In this document: positions 1-8,093 of the stretch, in pieces
Layout: each line of letters opens with the position of its first letter
How positions within the stretch are numbered: position 1 is the first letter of the stretch
Assembly (NCBI RefSeq): GCF_002917095.1
Contig: NZ_PQGA01000007.1
Location: forward strand, 230,830-294,829
Length of the DNA stretch: 64,000 nt
Direction: 5' to 3'
Origin: Paraburkholderia eburnea
GTDB taxonomy: Bacteria > Pseudomonadota > Gammaproteobacteria > Burkholderiales > Burkholderiaceae
Position numbers and translations under genes: made by a program
The notes under the pieces: generated by a model
Seen by the model: only the letters and a program-made list of their open reading frames with translations
What the model was told of the DNA's origin: nothing
Databases searched by the model: none

Positions 1-873
1 GCGCGCGTGCATTTGAGCCAGTCGGCGCTTTCGCACCAGATTCGCGACATCGAAGCGCATTACGGCGTTTCGCTGTTCGAGCGCACGCGCCAGGGGCTGC
101 GTTTCACCGCGGCGGGCGAACGGCTGCTCGCGCTCGCGCGCGAGACGCTGGCCGCCGTGGCCGCCGCCGAGCGCGACCTCGTGCGCCTCAAGGGCGACGC
201 GCGCGGCGAACTGCGCATCGTGCTCGAATGCCATACCTGCTTTGACTGGCTCATGCCGGTGATGGACGAGTTCCGCCGCCGCTGGCCCGAGGTCGAGGTC
301 GATCTGGTGGCGGGCTTCCATGCCGATCCCATGCGCCTGATCGCCGAGGGCAAGGCCGACGTGGTGATCGGCTCGAAGCCGCGTGCGCGCCGCGCGCTCA
401 CGGTGGCGCCGCTGTTCCGCTTCGAAATCCTCGTGGTGATGGCCAACGAGCACCGTCTGCGCAGCCGCCGCCGTCTGAGCGCGCAAGACCTGCGCGACGA
501 AACGCTCATCACCTACCCCGTGCCGGAATCGCGCATCGACTTGATCCGCGAAGTGCTCGAACCCGCCGGCGTCAAGCTGGAGCGGCGCACGGCGGAACTG
601 ACCATCGCCATCATGCAACTGGTGGCCAGCCGGCGCGGCGTCGCGGCGCTGCCCAACTGGGGCGTGAAAAGCTACGTCGATCACGACTACGTGCTCGCCA
701 AACGCGTGGGCGCGAAGGGCCTCTGGAGCGAGCTTTACGCGCTCGCGCCCAAGGCGCTCGCCGCGCGTCCTTATTTCGCCGACTTCGTGACCATCGTGCG
801 CGACATCTGCGCCGCGCAGCTCGACGGCATCGAACTGCTCTGCGACGACGCACTCACCGGAACTTCGACGTGA
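1..873 (+). CDS. metR: LysR-family regulator, MetR-like, 5' end cut by the window
   Basis: This is a LysR-type transcriptional regulator missing the first residues of its winged helix: the frame is open from base 1, and the first visible residues (HLSQSALSHQIRDIE) are the recognition-helix region, so the GTG at 7 is internal. The effector domain carries the stretch LECHTCFDWLMPVMDEF, which matches the ECHSC-x-WL-x-P block I remember from E. coli MetR. MetR uses homocysteine as co-activator to control methionine synthases. Its stop overlaps the GTG start of cobF by four bases (GTGA), so the two are probably co-translated. That would put a B12-synthesis methyltransferase beside a methionine regulator, a sensible pairing because MetH needs cobalamin. 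Family is certain; the MetR assignment rests on motif resemblance. Confidence 0.85.
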   Translation, partial: ARVHLSQSALSHQIRDIEAHYGVSLFERTRQGLRFTAAGERLLALARETLAAVAAAERDLVRLKGDARGELRIVLECHTCFDWLMPVMDEFRRRWPEVEVDLVAGFHADPMRLIAEGKADVVIGSKPRARRALTVAPLFRFEILVVMANEHRLRSRRRLSAQDLRDETLITYPVPESRIDLIREVLEPAGVKLERRTAELTIAIMQLVASRRGVAALPNWGVKSYVDHDYVLAKRVGAKGLWSELYALAPKALAARPYFADFVTIVRDICAAQLDGIELLCDDALTGTST

Positions 874-1640
874 AAAAAATCCTGATTATCGGCATTGGCG
901 CGGGCAACCCGAATTACCTGACCGTGCAGGCCATCGAGGCGCTCAACGCCGCCAATGTATTCTTCGTGATGGATAAAGGTCCCGCGAAGGACAAGCTCGT
1001 CGCGCTGCGCAAGGAGATCTGCGCGCGTTTCATCCGGAATCCTGATTATCGGATCGTGGAAGCGGCGAGTCCCGAGCGGCGGCGCGATGGCGTCGAGTAC
1101 AAGGCAGCCGTGGACGAACTCAATCGCGACAAGCAGCGCGTATTCGAAGGGCTGATCGAGAGCGAACTCGCCGATGGGCAATGCGGCGCGTTCCTGGTGT
1201 GGGGCGATCCGTCGCTCTACGACAGCACGATCCGCATTCTGGATGCGATTCAGGGCGATGGTCGCATTGCGTTCGAATTCGAGGTGATTCCGGGTATTAG
1301 CAGCGTGCAGGCGCTCGCGGCGAAGCATCGCGTGCCGTTGAACTTCATCGGCAAGCCGGTGAGCATCACGACCGGCCGGCGTCTCGCGGAAAACGGCTTT
1401 CCGGACGATGCGGACAGCGCCGTGGTCATGCTCGACGCGCAAAACGCCTATATGCAGATGGCGGGCGAGGATCTCGACATTTACTGGGGCGCTTATGTGG
1501 GCACGCCCGACGAAATCCTCGTGGCGGGGCCGCTCGACGAGGTGAAGGATGAGATCGTGCGCGTGCGCGCTCAAGCGCGCGAGGCGCACGGCTGGATCAT
1601 GGATACGTATCTGCTGCGCAAGCGCGGCGTGAAGGACTGA
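870..1640 (+). CDS. cobF: Precorrin-6A synthase (deacetylating) CobF
   Basis: This 256-residue protein is predicted to methylate precorrin-5 at C-1 using S-adenosylmethionine, with loss of the acetyl group, in the aerobic cobalamin pathway. The N-terminus (KILIIGIGAGNPNYLT) has the glycine-rich loop of the CobA/CbiF-like tetrapyrrole methylase fold. WGDPSLYDST near residue 110 and EVIPGISSVQALAA near residue 140 are the other conserved blocks. Length is normal for CobF. It starts on GTG overlapping the upstream regulator stop. No other cob gene is visible nearby and no cobalamin riboswitch lies upstream within the window, so it is separated from any main cob cluster. Its last 44 bases overlap, tail to tail, the 3' end of the EamA gene on the other strand. 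Confidence 0.9.
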   Translation: MKKILIIGIGAGNPNYLTVQAIEALNAANVFFVMDKGPAKDKLVALRKEICARFIRNPDYRIVEAASPERRRDGVEYKAAVDELNRDKQRVFEGLIESELADGQCGAFLVWGDPSLYDSTIRILDAIQGDGRIAFEFEVIPGISSVQALAAKHRVPLNFIGKPVSITTGRRLAENGFPDDADSAVVMLDAQNAYMQMAGEDLDIYWGAYVGTPDEILVAGPLDEVKDEIVRVRAQAREAHGWIMDTYLLRKRGVKD

Positions 1641-2559
1641 AGGGCGCGCGCTTCCATTGCACCGTCGCCAGCAGCGAGGCCGCGACGATGAGCGCGCCGC
1701 CTGTCCATGCGGCCGCGGTGAGTTTCTCGCCCAGCCACAGGCACGCGAACAGCGCGCCGAACGCAGGTTCGCTGCCCATCAGCAAGGCCACGCGCGTCGG
1801 GCTGCTGCGGCGCACGGCGTAGTTCTGGACGAAGAAGGCGAAGAGCGTGCAGGCCAGCACGAGCCACGCCACGCTTGCCCAGAACACGCCATGACCAGAC
1901 CATGCCGGCAACGCCTGCCACTGCTGCGGCGCGAACACCAGCGCAAGTACCGCGCTGCCGAACGTCACACAGCCCGCCTGCACCGCAGTCACCGCGAGCG
2001 GCGCCAGCGACGCATCGCGCATCACGCGCTTCGTCACGCACACGGAAATCGCCCGCAGGAGAGCCGCCAGCAGGATGAGCGCGTCGCCCGCATTCGGCAC
2101 ATAAGCGCCGCCCGTCAAAAGCCATGCGCCCGCCAGCGACGCCGCCACGGCCAGCCACTCCGCGCGCGCGGGACGCCGCCGCAACATCGCCCACTCCACG
2201 AGCGGCGTGAGCACGACGCACAAGCTGATCAGGAACGCCGCGTTCGACGCGCGAGTGAGCATCACGCCGAAGGTCTCGCACAGAAAAATGCCAAGCAGCA
2301 GCGCGCCCGCCAGCAGCGCACCGGCCAACGCGCGCCGCGACGCCCGACGCAAGGTGCGCAACGCGGGCGCAAGCAGCACGAATGTGATGCCGAAGCGCAG
2401 CGCCAGCAACCCCAACACCGGATAGAACGCCAGCGCGTGCTTGACCACGCCGTAACTCGTGCCCCAGACGAACGCGACGGCGAGCAGCAGCCAGTCGGCG
2501 AGGTGCATCAGACGGGTGAAGCGCATGGGACTGATCTCTTGAGTAGCGGGAGCGGCCAT
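1597..2559 (-). CDS. EamA/DMT-superfamily metabolite exporter
   Basis: This inner-membrane protein of about 320 residues has ten predicted hydrophobic helices arranged as two EamA repeats (roughly residues 20-150 and 165-300). It begins LADWLLLAVAFVWGTSYGVVKHAL, typical of drug/metabolite transporters, and each repeat has the characteristic E-P/LGE loop (GSEPAFGALFACLWLGEKLT in the second). Substrate cannot be told from sequence; relatives export amino acids or threonine-type metabolites. The start is uncertain: an ATG 12 codons in (MRFTRLMHL) is an equally good beginning. The C-terminus overlaps the end of cobF on the opposite strand. Confidence 0.85.
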   Translation of the reverse strand: MAAPATQEISPMRFTRLMHLADWLLLAVAFVWGTSYGVVKHALAFYPVLGLLALRFGITFVLLAPALRTLRRASRRALAGALLAGALLLGIFLCETFGVMLTRASNAAFLISLCVVLTPLVEWAMLRRRPARAEWLAVAASLAGAWLLTGGAYVPNAGDALILLAALLRAISVCVTKRVMRDASLAPLAVTAVQAGCVTFGSAVLALVFAPQQWQALPAWSGHGVFWASVAWLVLACTLFAFFVQNYAVRRSSPTRVALLMGSEPAFGALFACLWLGEKLTAAAWTGGALIVAASLLATVQWKRAPFSPSRRACAADTYP

Positions 2560-2646
2560 TGTCCTGCTTTGCGTTCATGGCGATAATTGGGCGCACACGC
2601 ACAGCTTTTATGTCACCCACGCACAGATGACCACGAGCGTCCGCCA

Positions 2647-3576
2647 ATGAACCCGACCGAACTCTTCGCCCTGCTGCCCGATCTCGCGACTTTCGCGCGC
2701 GTGGTCGAGGCCGGCAATTTCTCGGTGGCCGCGCGCCAGTTGGGCAGCACGCCATCGACGGTCAGCCGGCAGATCAAACGTCTGGAGGAGGCGCTGGGCG
2801 CGCGCTTGCTGGAGCGCTCGACGCGCCAGATCCGCGTGACCGAATCGGGCGCGCAGGTATATCGGCATTGCCGCGATATGGTCGGCGCGGCGGCGGGCGC
2901 GATCGACGCCGCGGGCCAACTGGCCGCCAGTCCGCAGGGCCGCGTGAGCGTGGCCGCGCCCACGGCCTATGCGAAAACCGTGATTCATCCGCTCATTCCA
3001 GGCTTTTTGCGTGAATTCGCGGAAGTGGACGTGCAACTCGTGTTTGCCGATCACGATCTCGATCCGCTGCGCGACGGCCTCGATCTGGTGATCCGCCCGA
3101 CGCGCACGCCGCCGCCGGGACTGGCCGCGCGTCAACTCGGTGCGGTGCGCTGGCTGCTGTGCGCATCGCCCGCGTATCTGGCCGCGCGCGGCACGCCCGC
3201 CGCGCCGCGCGAACTCGCACAACACGATTGCCTTTGGCTCGGAGAAACCGCCGACGATCATCGCTGGCGTCTGCGCCAGGGCACGCAAACGCAAACCGTC
3301 GAGGTGAAAGGCCGCTATATCGCGAACCACGCAGGCGCGCGTCTGGAAGCGGCGCTGGAGAATTGGGGCGTCGCCTGCCTGCCCGAATTCACGGCGGCCG
3401 AAGCGTTGCGCGACGGCCGGCTCGTGCAGGTGCTGCCGGAATGGATTTTCGAGGCGCGCGCCTATAGCGGCCCGGTGTGGCTGCTCTATCCGCCCAACCG
3501 CTTTTTGCCGCCGAAGGTGCGCGCGTTCATCGACTATCTGGCGCGAAACCTTGGCGGCGCGGATCAGTCCGACTGA
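2647..3576 (+). CDS. LysR-family transcriptional regulator
   Basis: This 309-residue LysR-type regulator has an N-terminal winged helix (DLATFARVVEAGNFSVAARQLGSTPSTVSRQIKRLEEALGARL, split here by residues 10-55) followed by a periplasmic-binding-protein-like effector domain to the end. The frame stays open 20 codons further upstream, but the ATG at 2647 gives the usual N-terminal length. It is divergent from the EamA exporter 87 bases away, the common arrangement for a LysR protein and the exporter it controls, so that gene is the natural target. The effector-domain sequence resembles the broad group of short-chain LysR regulators that act on the divergent gene; the ligand is unknown. Confidence 0.88.
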   Translation: MNPTELFALLPDLATFARVVEAGNFSVAARQLGSTPSTVSRQIKRLEEALGARLLERSTRQIRVTESGAQVYRHCRDMVGAAAGAIDAAGQLAASPQGRVSVAAPTAYAKTVIHPLIPGFLREFAEVDVQLVFADHDLDPLRDGLDLVIRPTRTPPPGLAARQLGAVRWLLCASPAYLAARGTPAAPRELAQHDCLWLGETADDHRWRLRQGTQTQTVEVKGRYIANHAGARLEAALENWGVACLPEFTAAEALRDGRLVQVLPEWIFEARAYSGPVWLLYPPNRFLPPKVRAFIDYLARNLGGADQSD

Positions 3577-3590
3577 GCCAAGGCTAAACC

Positions 3591-4274
3591 TCAGGCAAGC
3601 CCGACACACACCGCCACGACGATCGAGCCGATCACCAGCACGGCGCCCACCGTCTTGCGCTTGTTCAGCTCGGTCCACAGCAGCACGCCCGTGAGCGACA
3701 GCAGAATCAGCGCACCCGCGAAGGTGTCGATGAACAGCACCCAGCCGACGCTCATGCCCACGCCCTTGTGCAGGTTCGTGATGGTCGCCAGCAGCGAATT
3801 GTCGGAGCGCTTGAGCGTGACGGCGTCGTCGCCGACCCAGTACTCCGCCGTGACGCTCTCATGCGGCGCGGTGAACGTCAGTTGCCAGTGCTCGGGCTGC
3901 ACCGTCGTGCGGTCGCCCCAGGCCACCTTGTGCTCCGGCTCCTTCTGCACGCGGCCCATGCGCGGCGGCAGTTTCAGATCGGGCTGCGACTTGAGCCATT
4001 TGGCCAGCTCGCGCGGCGTCTCGGGGGCGGGATCGGGCACGTCCAGTTGCATCGACGAAACCTGCGGCGCGCCCGGCGAAATACGCAACGGCTCCGCGCG
4101 ATGGTTAAGCACGAAGCCCGTCACGCCGAACAACAGCCCAAGCGCCGCGCCCCACAAACCCACCCAGCCATGCACCTTGCGCAGCCACTTGATGAAGGTG
4201 GCGCGGCGCGAACGCTTCGCGCGCTCGCTGCGTTGCTGATCGTCGATAAAAATAGTGCTGTCAGTAGAGCTCAC
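3591..4274 (-). CDS. PepSY-associated transmembrane protein
   Basis: This 227-residue inner-membrane protein has a first helix at roughly residues 32-55 ([21 protein letters not shown], the PepSY_TM signature), a periplasmic stretch to about residue 170, and two closing helices ([20 protein letters not shown] and a final one at the C-terminus). PepSY-TM proteins accompany siderophore receptors and are thought to take part in iron release or reduction after uptake. Its GTG start overlaps the stop of the upstream PKHD hydroxylase by four bases (GTGA), showing translational coupling. It is the last gene of the minus-strand iron operon. The reductase role is inferred from family context, not from a visible redox motif. 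Confidence 0.85.
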   Translation of the reverse strand: MSSTDSTIFIDDQQRSERAKRSRRATFIKWLRKVHGWVGLWGAALGLLFGVTGFVLNHRAEPLRISPGAPQVSSMQLDVPDPAPETPRELAKWLKSQPDLKLPPRMGRVQKEPEHKVAWGDRTTVQPEHWQLTFTAPHESVTAEYWVGDDAVTLKRSDNSLLATITNLHKGVGMSVGWVLFIDTFAGALILLSLTGVLLWTELNKRKTVGAVLVIGSIVVAVCVGLA

Positions 4275-4954
4275 GTCTCACTCCAGATACGCAAAAGATT
4301 GTGATAACAGCCCACCAGGCTGCGGCGCGCCGGCGCGTCCGCGTCGCTCGCATTCAGGCGTTGAATGGCGGTGTCCATGTCGAAGAGCAGCGCGCGTTTG
4401 GTGTCGTCGCGCACGAGGCTTTGCACCCAGAAGAAACTGCCCACGCGCGCGCCGCGCGTGACCGGCTTCACCTGATGCAGACTCGTGGCCGGATAAACGA
4501 TCATGTCGCCCGCCGGTAGCTTCACTTCCTGCACGCCGTAGGTGTCCTCGACCACGAGTTCGCCGCCGTCGTATTCGTCGGGCGCGGAAAGAAACAACGT
4601 CGCCGAGACATCGGTGCGCAGCTTCAGCCCGTTGGGCAGCACGCGCACCGCGCCATCGACGTGCGAGCCGAACGTCATGCCGCCTTCGTAGCGATTGAAA
4701 AGCGGCGGATAAACCTGATTGGGCAGCGCCGCGCTGATGAAGAGCGGATTGCGCTCGATGGCGGCCAGCACCACGTCGCCCAGTTCGCGCGCGAGCGGCG
4801 TGTGCTCGGCAATCTGCCGATTGCGCTTCACGGGCGCGCCCTGCCAGCCGGCCGTCGCGCGGCCGTCCACCCAGGCGTCGCCTGCGTTGTCGAGACGCGC
4901 GCGCATGGCCTGCACCTGTTCGGGTGTCAAGACGTTAGGGATATGGATCAGCAT
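4271..4954 (-). CDS. piuC: PKHD-type Fe(II)/2-oxoglutarate hydroxylase, PiuC/YbiX family
   Basis: This 227-residue cytoplasmic non-haem iron dioxygenase has its metal triad in place: H-x-D in GSHVDGAVR near residue 98 and the distal His in TSLHQVKPV near residue 160, followed by the 2-oxoglutarate-binding Arg in [11 protein letters not shown]. Length and motifs fit the PiuC/YbiX family, which is nearly always next to TonB-dependent siderophore receptors and under iron control. The natural substrate is not established. It sits between the receptor and the PepSY protein; a hairpin terminator lies in the 138-base gap behind the receptor, so its level may be set by read-through or by its own promoter. 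Confidence 0.9.
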   Translation of the reverse strand: MLIHIPNVLTPEQVQAMRARLDNAGDAWVDGRATAGWQGAPVKRNRQIAEHTPLARELGDVVLAAIERNPLFISAALPNQVYPPLFNRYEGGMTFGSHVDGAVRVLPNGLKLRTDVSATLFLSAPDEYDGGELVVEDTYGVQEVKLPAGDMIVYPATSLHQVKPVTRGARVGSFFWVQSLVRDDTKRALLFDMDTAIQRLNASDADAPARRSLVGCYHNLLRIWSET

Positions 4955-5017
4955 CGTCGTTTTCCTTCGCTTTTTGCGCTACCTATTGCGCGGCATTACA
5001 GGGGGCACGGACGCGCA

Positions 5018-5041
5018 AAAGCCCGCAATGATGCGGGCTTT
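5018..5041 (-). terminator. Hairpin terminator between siderophore receptor and piuC
   Basis: A perfect 10-bp stem (AAAGCCCGCA / TGCGGGCTTT) with a four-base loop lies just downstream of the receptor stop. Read on the minus strand the stem runs into TTTT, as expected for an intrinsic terminator. It lies inside what otherwise looks like one operon, so it probably lowers expression of piuC and the PepSY gene relative to the receptor. Confidence 0.75.
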
Positions 5042-5092
5042 GCGTGACAACGGCATGGATGCTCCGTTGCAGGCGACTACGAATCGGACACC

Positions 5093-7318
5093 TTATAGGC
5101 GGTAATCGAACGTTGCAAGGAACGTGCGGCCGACACCCGGCACCGAACGTCCGCCATCCGACTGGATGAGCGCGTCATAGTAGAACTTGTTGGTCAGGTT
5201 CAGCACATTGAGGCGCACGTCCCACTTTTTCGCGTGATACTCGGCCATCGCATCCCAACGCGTGTAGCCGCCCACTTCGACGTAATTCGTGTTCGCCGCG
5301 TAGCGCGACGACATATAGGTCGGGCCGCCACCCACTTCCCAATGCGGCGTGAACGCGTACGTGGTCCACATCGTGAAGGTATTGCGCGGCGTATTGGCCG
5401 GCGTCTTGCCCTGGGTGCCGTCGGCGGCCTTGAGCACGAGGCCGTCCATATAGGTGTAGCCCGCGAACACTTGCCACTTGTTGGTGATGTGACCCGTCGC
5501 GCCGGCCTGGAAGCCACGCACGCGAATATCGCCGTCGAGCGTGTATTCGCCGCTCGAAGTCTGCGTGCGCGCGTTGTCCATTTCCTGCTGGAAGAGCGCC
5601 GACGTCACCGAGAGATTGCCGCCCAGCAGATCCCACTTGCCGCCCACTTCATACGACTTGGTGTGCTCGGGCGCGAGGCTCTGCGTGGTGTTCGTGACGG
5701 TCAGCGCTTCGAGTGACGGATCGAACGACGTGCCGTACGAGAAGTAGTACGACTGCCAGTCGGTCGGCTGATAGATCGCACCCGCGCGCACGCTCGTGAA
5801 CGTGTTGGTCTGCGAGGCATAGTTCGGAGCACTGACCGAGTTCGCAATATGCGCCTGGAAGCGATCCCAGCGCACGCCGCCGATCAGTTTCCAGTGCTCG
5901 CCGAGCGACATCGTTTCGTTGAAGTACGCCGCCAGCGTGGTCGCGCCCGATTCCGCATGATTGCCGACCGTCTGCGTGACGTTCGAGGGCGTCGGGATAT
6001 AGACCGGATCGAGCAGCGACACGATCGGCAGATTGTTGCGCGTGTAGGCCTGATTCGTGTAGCTGTCGTGGCCCACTTCGACGCCCGCGATCATCTCGTG
6101 CTTCACGAAGCCCGTGTCGAACTTGTACTGCGCCATCGTATCGTTATAGATCGAGTGATTCTCGATCACGCGATCGTGGCTGGCGAGCTTCACGTACAGA
6201 TCGGAAAGCGGCAGCGTCGTGTAGTTGCCGTTCTTGAGCGCCGTGCTGCTCGAAAGCGGCCCCGTGAGCACCGAGCCGGGCGCCGTCTCGCGCGCATCGG
6301 TAAGCGAGTGCGAGAACTGCGTCTGGTTGCTGATCTTGAACTGATCGTTGAACTTGTGATCGACGCGCGCCGAAATGTTCTGCACGTCCTGGATCGTGCG
6401 GTCGTCGGTCAGGCCGTAATACGTGCCCTTCGACGGCGAGAACGGATGGCCGTTGATCGACTGAACGCCGTAATCGGGCTGATCGTAGTTGTGCTGGATC
6501 AGCGCGGAAATCGTGACTTCGGTAGGCGTGCCGATGCCGAAGCGCAGTTCGGGCGCGAAACCGTAGTCCTTGTTCATCATCTCGTCACGCGTGGAGCCGA
6601 GCGACTGGCCGAACGCGTTCAGACGGAACGCCGCGTGGTCGCCCAGCGGTCGATCGACGTCGAGCGTCGCGCGATAGCGGTCGTTGGTGCCGATGGTGGA
6701 CGAGACCTCGGTGAGCGGCTTGAGCGTGGCCTGCTTGGAGACCTGGTTGATCACGCCGCCCGTCGAGCCGCGGCCAAACAGCATCGACGACGGGCCGTAA
6801 AGCACTTCGATCGATTCCAGATCGAAGGTGTCGCGGTAGTACTGGTTGCGATCGCGAAAGCCGTCGAGATAGATGTCGTTCTGGGCCGTGAAACCGCGCA
6901 GGTTGATGTTGTTGCCGATCTGGCCGCCTTCCGCGCCGCCGATGGTGATGCCGGGCGCGTTGCGCAGCGCGTCCTGGAACGAGGTCGCGCCTTGCGACTG
7001 GATCAGCGCCTTGTTGATGACCGTGACCGTCTGCGGAATGTCGCGCAGCGCCGTGGGCGTCTTCGCGCCGACGGTCGATTTTTCGGCCTGAAAGTCCTGC
7101 GGCGCGGCTTGCCCGGACACCGCGACGGCGGGCAGCGTGCCGTTGTCGTCGGCCTTGGCCCTGACGTTCGGCTGCGCGGCTGCCTGGCTCGAAGCGGCGG
7201 GCGGGGCGACTGCGCCCGGTGCAGCAACGGCAGGCGCGCTCTGGGCGAGCGCGGAAGAAGCAAACGGCAAGGCAAAAGCTAGCGCGAGGGCACTCGCGAG
7301 CGGCGTCCTGTTCAACAT
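5093..7318 (-). CDS. TonB-dependent catecholate-siderophore receptor (Fiu/PiuA type)
   Basis: This 741-residue outer-membrane receptor has a signal peptide (MLNRTPLASALALAFALPF, cleaved after ALAQ near residue 26), an Ala/Pro-rich linker, then the plug domain at roughly residues 85-205 (DIPQTVTVINKALIQSQGA, NINLRGFTAQNDIYLDGFRD, YGPSSMLFGRGSTGGVINQ). A 22-strand beta barrel runs to the C-terminus (FLATFDYRL). No separate N-terminal signalling domain is present, so it should not act through an ECF sigma factor. The pairing with a PKHD hydroxylase and PepSY protein is typical of the Fiu/PiuA group that takes up monocatecholates. A Fur-type box lies about 170 bases upstream, so iron repression is likely. 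The exact ligand is inferred. Confidence 0.92.
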   Translation of the reverse strand: MLNRTPLASALALAFALPFASSALAQSAPAVAAPGAVAPPAASSQAAAQPNVRAKADDNGTLPAVAVSGQAAPQDFQAEKSTVGAKTPTALRDIPQTVTVINKALIQSQGATSFQDALRNAPGITIGGAEGGQIGNNINLRGFTAQNDIYLDGFRDRNQYYRDTFDLESIEVLYGPSSMLFGRGSTGGVINQVSKQATLKPLTEVSSTIGTNDRYRATLDVDRPLGDHAAFRLNAFGQSLGSTRDEMMNKDYGFAPELRFGIGTPTEVTISALIQHNYDQPDYGVQSINGHPFSPSKGTYYGLTDDRTIQDVQNISARVDHKFNDQFKISNQTQFSHSLTDARETAPGSVLTGPLSSSTALKNGNYTTLPLSDLYVKLASHDRVIENHSIYNDTMAQYKFDTGFVKHEMIAGVEVGHDSYTNQAYTRNNLPIVSLLDPVYIPTPSNVTQTVGNHAESGATTLAAYFNETMSLGEHWKLIGGVRWDRFQAHIANSVSAPNYASQTNTFTSVRAGAIYQPTDWQSYYFSYGTSFDPSLEALTVTNTTQSLAPEHTKSYEVGGKWDLLGGNLSVTSALFQQEMDNARTQTSSGEYTLDGDIRVRGFQAGATGHITNKWQVFAGYTYMDGLVLKAADGTQGKTPANTPRNTFTMWTTYAFTPHWEVGGGPTYMSSRYAANTNYVEVGGYTRWDAMAEYHAKKWDVRLNVLNLTNKFYYDALIQSDGGRSVPGVGRTFLATFDYRL

Positions 7319-7483
7319 GGGTTCCCTGTGCGACGAAAGAAAAATCCGGCCGGTGGAGCGCGCGATGGAGGCGCGTTCGGCCTGGATAGCAGTGGCTGGC
7401 TTGCGGCCCCCAATGGCGCACAGGGATCGACGAGGCTGGCTATTTTTGGATTAAAGCCCGGACGGCCATCGTGGGGCCGCCGA

Positions 7484-7502
7484 GAGAATGAGAATCGGTA
7501 TC
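7484..7502 (-). promoter_or_regulatory. Fur box upstream of the siderophore receptor
   Basis: GAGAATGAGAATCGGTATC matches the classical 19-bp Fur consensus GATAATGATAATCATTATC at 15 of 19 positions by eye. It lies about 165 bases before the receptor start codon. That is far for a core operator, so either the leader is long or the receptor starts slightly upstream. Iron-dependent repression is inferred from the box and gene family. Confidence 0.7.
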
Positions 7503-7588
7503 ATTACAGAAGTTACCGAGTCTTTCAATTGATTGATGCATTTCAGCTACATCACGTAGGGATTTCGAGGATAGGGCTTGCTTAATGA

Positions 7589-7625
7589 AAATGTAATTTA
7601 ATTGGTTGTTAAATGTAATTATTGG
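7589..7625. repeat. Short direct repeat AAATGTAATT..ATTGG
   Basis: AAATGTAATT followed by TAATTGG (7589-7605) recurs at 7611-7625 as AAATGTAATT followed by ATTGG, 22 bases apart (about two helical turns). This spacing suits tandem protein binding, but AT-rich sequence makes chance similarity easier. No factor is suggested by the sequence. Confidence 0.4.
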
Positions 7626-8093
7626 CGGTTCATTTGTCTGATTAAACTGCGTTTAAAGCGATCAATGGGAGTCGGGAGAACAACGATTTGAGCCGCCGTC
7701 GTCGAGTCATTCGATCGTCGTCAACACTCTGCATTCCTGATTAACTGATGAATCGACAAAGAAATAGTTTGTATTCCTTTGTAATCATCGAAGACGGGAA
7801 TATTCGACCAGCACACGCGTGGTTTTAATGCGTCGAAAACGCAATCCGGCCTCGATCAGGGCGCGCTCACCCCACCCCAAAAGCCACCCACAAAAATCCA
7901 GACCAATCCCGCTCACATCCCCCGCACAGACCACCCAGATCTTTGACCGCGCAACCATTTCCCTCATCGCCCAGCAAGACGATGCGCCATGACTCAACCT
8001 CGTCATCGGACAAAAACCCTAAAGATCAGAAGGAAATTGCCGTTAATTCCGACATGTTGTCGGGCCGTGACCGGCCGATCTGCAAGGAATCCC

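Larger units (their letters stand above)
7319..8093. other. Divergent intergenic region, unusually AT-rich
   Basis: This 775-base stretch separates the receptor (minus) from the chemoreceptor (plus). It holds a Fur-like box and a short direct repeat and is clearly richer in A+T than its surroundings, especially 7500-7800. I see no convincing gene in it; open frames here lack ribosome sites and recognisable products. Confidence 0.6.

Noticed and set aside
2608..3678. A 356-codon minus-strand frame over the LysR gene
   Set aside because: No domain and no ribosome site; the LysR protein on the plus strand is clear.
5849..7282. A 477-codon open frame antisense to the siderophore receptor
   Set aside because: Composition of a shadow frame; the receptor on the other strand is unmistakable.
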